A stretch of 64,000 nucleotides of DNA. Source: Methanolapillus ohkumae. GTDB taxonomy: Archaea > Halobacteriota > Methanosarcinia > Methanosarcinales > Methanosarcinaceae. Location: the NCBI RefSeq assembly GCF_032594355.1, contig NZ_CP131061.1, positions 186,001 through 250,000 of the forward strand, given 5' to 3'. Shown here one piece after another: positions 60,788 through 64,000 of this stretch. A model generated the notes under the pieces. The model was given only the letters and a program-made list of their open reading frames with translations, was not told where the DNA came from and made no database searches. The position numbers were made by a program, and so were the translations under genes. Position 1 is the stretch's first letter; each line of letters opens with the position of its first letter.

Positions 60788-63562
60788 TTAAGCGGATAGA
60801 ATCCGCTCAATTTTTAAAACGGCAGCATCTTTTGCTTTTTCAATATTTTGGACATTCGGGCCGCCGCCCATGGCCAAATCCGGCTTTCCGCCGCCGCCGC
60901 CGCCAACGGCGGCTGACATTTCTTTGACCAAATCTCCGGCACGGATTCCCTTGGAAATCGCATTTTTGCCGCATGCCGCAACCGCTTTGACCCCGTCTTT
61001 GTCACTCAACAAAACCGCGGCCACATTCTCATTTTTCAAAAGCTCAACGGCTGTCATTCTCAGTGCGTCGGTGTCATCTCCTTTGCTGACAGCGGACACG
61101 ACCAAGACCCCGTTGATTTCTTTGGCGTTTTTAAGCATTTGAATCACACGGGCACCAGCCACTTCCGTTTTTAAACGGTCGTTTTCCTTTTGCAAGTCTT
61201 TCCATTCTTCAAAGAACCGATCCACCGTTGCCGGTAAATTCTCCTGCGGAATGCTCAGCGTCTGAGACGATTTTTTCAGCAGCGATTCCATATTCTGAAT
61301 TGCTAAAACAGCAGCGGTTCCGGCCGCGTATTCCAGCCGCTCCACCCCATCCTGAATGCGCTCGGTTTTTAAAATTTTAATCGGTCCGATCACACCGGTA
61401 TTTTGGCAGTGCGTTCCACCGCACGCCTCAATGTCGGTTCCGACTTTGACAATCCGAAGTGTTTTTCCAGCCGGAACACCGCCTTGGTAAAGACCAAAAC
61501 CATATTTTTGTTCGGCTTCCGTCCGGTCCAAACTTTCAAACCCGACTTTTTTGTTCTCCATCACCATTTTGTTGGCCAGAAGTTCGATTTCATTAAGTTC
61601 TTCTTGGGTGATGTGTTTATAGTGGGAAATATCCAAACGGGCGCGGTCTTCCGTTTTTTGGGCACCGGATTGCCAAATGTGGTTTCCAAGAACCTTTCGG
61701 GCGGCATCATTGATAATGTGCGTTGCCGTATGGTGACGGGAATGCGCCATCCGCCTGTTTTTGTCGACCTGACCGATAATCATATCGCCACGGTTGATCA
61801 ACAATTCCTTGTCGGTAACATCCAGGGCATGAATCACAATTCCGTTCATCATTTGAACATCGGTCACGTCATAGACAAAAGCGCCGGCCATCATCATTCC
61901 ATGATCCGCCTCCTGTCCGCCGCCTTCCGGATAGAAAAGCGTGTTGTCAAGAACAACAAAATTATCAAAAACATCCAAGACGACCGCTTCAAATTCCATG
62001 CGCTCCGGTTCATCATAATACAAACGTTTTGTCTGCGGCAACCGTTCCAGTTTATCCGCATACTTGAATTCTTCAACTTCTTTTTCCCCGGCTTCGCTGT
62101 GCATGTCGGCAATTAAAGAATAGAAATTGTCCGGAAATTCCACTTCCACACCGACTTCCTTGGCAGCTTCCTTGGCGATTTCAGGCGGAATGCCGTGACT
62201 GTCGTAAATTTCCATCAATTCTTTCAGCGGCAGTTTTTGTCCCTGCTCTTTGTATTTGACAGCGGATTTTTGAATAATTCTCTTTCCACGTTCAATGGTT
62301 TGGCGGTATTTTTCCTCTTCTCCGGCCAGAATCTCTTGAGTGATTTCAAAGTTTTCTTCAAATTCGGGGTATTCCGGCATGTTTTCGATATGCAATCTGA
62401 CAATGTCTGACAGCGGAACCGTAATGCCCAAATCGCTCATTAAGCGGATGGTCCGGCGAATCACAAGGCGTGCCAAGTATCCGGCTTTGACGTTGGACGG
62501 AATAATACCGTCGCTGAGCATAAATGTCAGACAGCGGGTGTGGTCGGCAATGGTGTATACTTTTTCCAGCGGGTCCATCATCTTGTTGAGCGTTTCCACA
62601 TCCATATCAATGGCAGAGGCGACTTTTTTCCGAAGTTCCATTAAATTCGCGTTGCCGCTCACATCCATCACGCCGGCAAACCGGGCGTTTTGGGAAAGAA
62701 TTTGAGCGTATTTCGGGTCATGGATTTCGTGTTTAATGCCGGCCAAATTCATGATTTCTTCGACGATTTTTGGGAAAATGGCGTCATAAATGGTCGGCGA
62801 TCCGGTTGACGCCCAAACAAAGCGTTCCAAACCGTATCCGGTATCCACGATGTAATTGTCCATTTTGACATACTTCTTTCCCTTCACTTCAATGTCGCCG
62901 TTTTTGGATTCTTTTAAATTCATGAACACAAGCGTCGCGAGTTCAAGACCGCCCACCATGACTTCGACGGACGCGCCGGCATTTCCGCCGCCCGCCCACG
63001 GATTTTTAATGTAGGTGACATCTTTGGGGTCAGCGCCAAGACTGAGCAGAAGTTGGTCGCACAGCTCAATCGTTTTGTCTTTCCAGTAAATTTCTTTTCC
63101 GGTTTTGTTAAAAACGTGATGCGCCATCATCTCAAATGTCGTCAAATGGCGGCCGGTACGGCCGACGGAATCCAAGTCATTGAGCCGGATGCAGGGCTGA
63201 GAAATCGTCAGCGGGTTGGCCGGCGGCGGAGCAAGTCCCGAGGTCACGAACGGCTGAAAATCGGCGATTGACGCGATGGTCAAGTAAATATCATCCCGCC
63301 AGCGGGCGATGACCGGGTAGCGGGCAATTCTGGCATGTCCCCGTTCTTCGAAAAACCGGAGGTAATATTCCCGCATTTCCGGGAGTGTCATCGGATTTTT
63401 AAAAATCGGCTTTCCGATGAAAGAATAATAATCACACGGAGCGTCGCCGCAAGTTTCTCTTTGCGCGTCGCGTGTCCAAAAAATGTTATTGCATTTGACA
63501 CATTTTTTTTGCACGAATCCGTTGTTTTTGAAATAATCTATGTTGTACTCGTCGTCGAGCAT
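60788..63562 (-). CDS. alaS: Alanyl-tRNA synthetase, archaeal type
   Basis: Charges tRNA-Ala and edits mischarged Ser/Gly. It has 924 residues, normal for archaea. An N-terminal zinc-finger-like Cys segment (KKCVKCNNIFWTRDAQRETCG) precedes the class II core. The editing domain has HHTATHI (HxxxH) and CGGTHCQNTG. The C-terminal part ends with SAAVGGGGGGKPDLAMGGGP. ATG 63562 is supported by AGGTGG at normal distance; an ATG two codons upstream touches that signal. Confidence 0.96.
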   Translation of the reverse strand: MLDDEYNIDYFKNNGFVQKKCVKCNNIFWTRDAQRETCGDAPCDYYSFIGKPIFKNPMTLPEMREYYLRFFEERGHARIARYPVIARWRDDIYLTIASIADFQPFVTSGLAPPPANPLTISQPCIRLNDLDSVGRTGRHLTTFEMMAHHVFNKTGKEIYWKDKTIELCDQLLLSLGADPKDVTYIKNPWAGGGNAGASVEVMVGGLELATLVFMNLKESKNGDIEVKGKKYVKMDNYIVDTGYGLERFVWASTGSPTIYDAIFPKIVEEIMNLAGIKHEIHDPKYAQILSQNARFAGVMDVSGNANLMELRKKVASAIDMDVETLNKMMDPLEKVYTIADHTRCLTFMLSDGIIPSNVKAGYLARLVIRRTIRLMSDLGITVPLSDIVRLHIENMPEYPEFEENFEITQEILAGEEEKYRQTIERGKRIIQKSAVKYKEQGQKLPLKELMEIYDSHGIPPEIAKEAAKEVGVEVEFPDNFYSLIADMHSEAGEKEVEEFKYADKLERLPQTKRLYYDEPERMEFEAVVLDVFDNFVVLDNTLFYPEGGGQEADHGMMMAGAFVYDVTDVQMMNGIVIHALDVTDKELLINRGDMIIGQVDKNRRMAHSRHHTATHIINDAARKVLGNHIWQSGAQKTEDRARLDISHYKHITQEELNEIELLANKMVMENKKVGFESLDRTEAEQKYGFGLYQGGVPAGKTLRIVKVGTDIEACGGTHCQNTGVIGPIKILKTERIQDGVERLEYAAGTAAVLAIQNMESLLKKSSQTLSIPQENLPATVDRFFEEWKDLQKENDRLKTEVAGARVIQMLKNAKEINGVLVVSAVSKGDDTDALRMTAVELLKNENVAAVLLSDKDGVKAVAACGKNAISKGIRAGDLVKEMSAAVGGGGGGKPDLAMGGGPNVQNIEKAKDAAVLKIERILSA

Positions 63563-63681
63563 AATCATTCCACCTGATCTTCTTTTTGTAAATTCATGAA
63601 TGTACGGTTTTTGTTTTTGATTCGATTGTTTTTTATTATATTTGTTTTTATTTTATTGTTTTTGATTCGATTGTTTTTATT

Positions 63682-63945
63682 TTATTGTTTGTAAAGAGTG
63701 ACGGTACGTCCGCGAACATCAATTAAAGACGCGTTGCATTTTTGTGCCAGAGCCGCCCCCGCTTGTTTAATGTCGTCGGATTCATCTGAATTTTTGTGAA
63801 TTCTCACTTTCACCAGCTTCTTCACTTTCAGTTGTTTTTTCAGTTCGTCAATGACCGCGTCCGACATCCCGTTTTTTCCGACGCTGATGAGCGGGTCTAA
63901 ATTGACAGATTCTTTTTTGAGGGTGTATTGCTTGATTTTATCCAT
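63682..63945 (-). CDS. YhbY/CRS1-CRM-type RNA-binding protein
   Basis: An 87-residue small RNA-binding protein. The CRM fold is seen in KKESVNLDPLISVGKNGMSD, with the glycine loop GKNG, and KKLVKVRIHKNSDE, then RGRTVTLYK at the end. Bacterial YhbY associates with the large ribosomal subunit precursor; archaeal homologues are often next to RNase P and rps19e genes. The window ends 55 bases upstream, so the neighbour is not seen. GATGTGA precedes the ATG. Confidence 0.85.
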   Translation of the reverse strand: MDKIKQYTLKKESVNLDPLISVGKNGMSDAVIDELKKQLKVKKLVKVRIHKNSDESDDIKQAGAALAQKCNASLIDVRGRTVTLYKQ

Positions 63946-64000
63946 ATATTATTCACATCGGTATTCTCAAAATTTAGTCCTTGAAAAGTTCTCAGGGATT

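Overview
The window is from a methanogenic archaeon, most likely a member of the Methanosarcinales and plausibly Methanimicrococcus-like. The evidence is the archaeal uL3-to-SecY ribosomal order with Rnp1 and S4e, followed by a bacterial-type Adk, a DUF106 protein and Cmk; an archaeal-type AlaS, TpiA and ApgM; TATA-box promoters; and a methanogen-type regulator with a FilR1/Msr C-terminal domain. The DNA is AT-rich, and many intergenic spaces carry minisatellites.

Layout. 1-2.8 kb: end of pheS, tpiA and a COG0523 GTPase. 3-4.4 kb: a three-helix membrane protein resembling the DUF5706/PycTM type. 4.9-12.4 kb: two large secreted Ig-like surface proteins on the minus strand, one with six near-identical 273-bp repeats. 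13.4-22.8 kb: nineteen co-directional genes from rpl3 to rpl19e. 23-31.3 kb: an island of three leucine-rich-repeat surface proteins, a damaged HEPN module, a PGF-CTERM-like surface protein and decayed zinc-ribbon genes. This island splits the ribosomal cluster. 32.4-39.9 kb: rpl18, rps5, rpl30, rpl15, secY, two tiny basic proteins, adk, DUF106 and cmk. 40-54.5 kb: metabolic and stress genes (purM, EFR1 ferredoxin, aspartokinase, apgM, hsp20, site-2 protease, response regulator, TauE) and small membrane proteins. 54.5-58.9 kb: a DMT transporter operon, an APC permease and the FilR1-type regulator. 59-64 kb: minisatellites, tRNA-Gln, a methyltransferase, alaS and a YhbY-like protein.

The most notable signal concerns TAG codons. 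None of the 60 intact or nearly intact coding regions I checked ends in TAG; all end in TAA or TGA. Yet two otherwise continuous reading frames contain an internal TAG: the FilR1-type regulator at 58537-58539 and a HEPN-partner gene at 29542-29544. This fits a pyrrolysine-decoding archaeon in which UAG is read through. A second original signal is a dispersed intergenic element, seven copies in the window, each downstream of a gene and in the same orientation as that gene.

How the genes work together: the central blocks are translation and secretion machinery (ribosome, RNase P subunit, SecY, DUF106 insertase-like protein) with nucleotide kinases. The flanks and the island hold anchored extracellular repeat proteins suited to adhesion in a host or consortium. 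All functional calls rest on reading the sequence; no database search was run.
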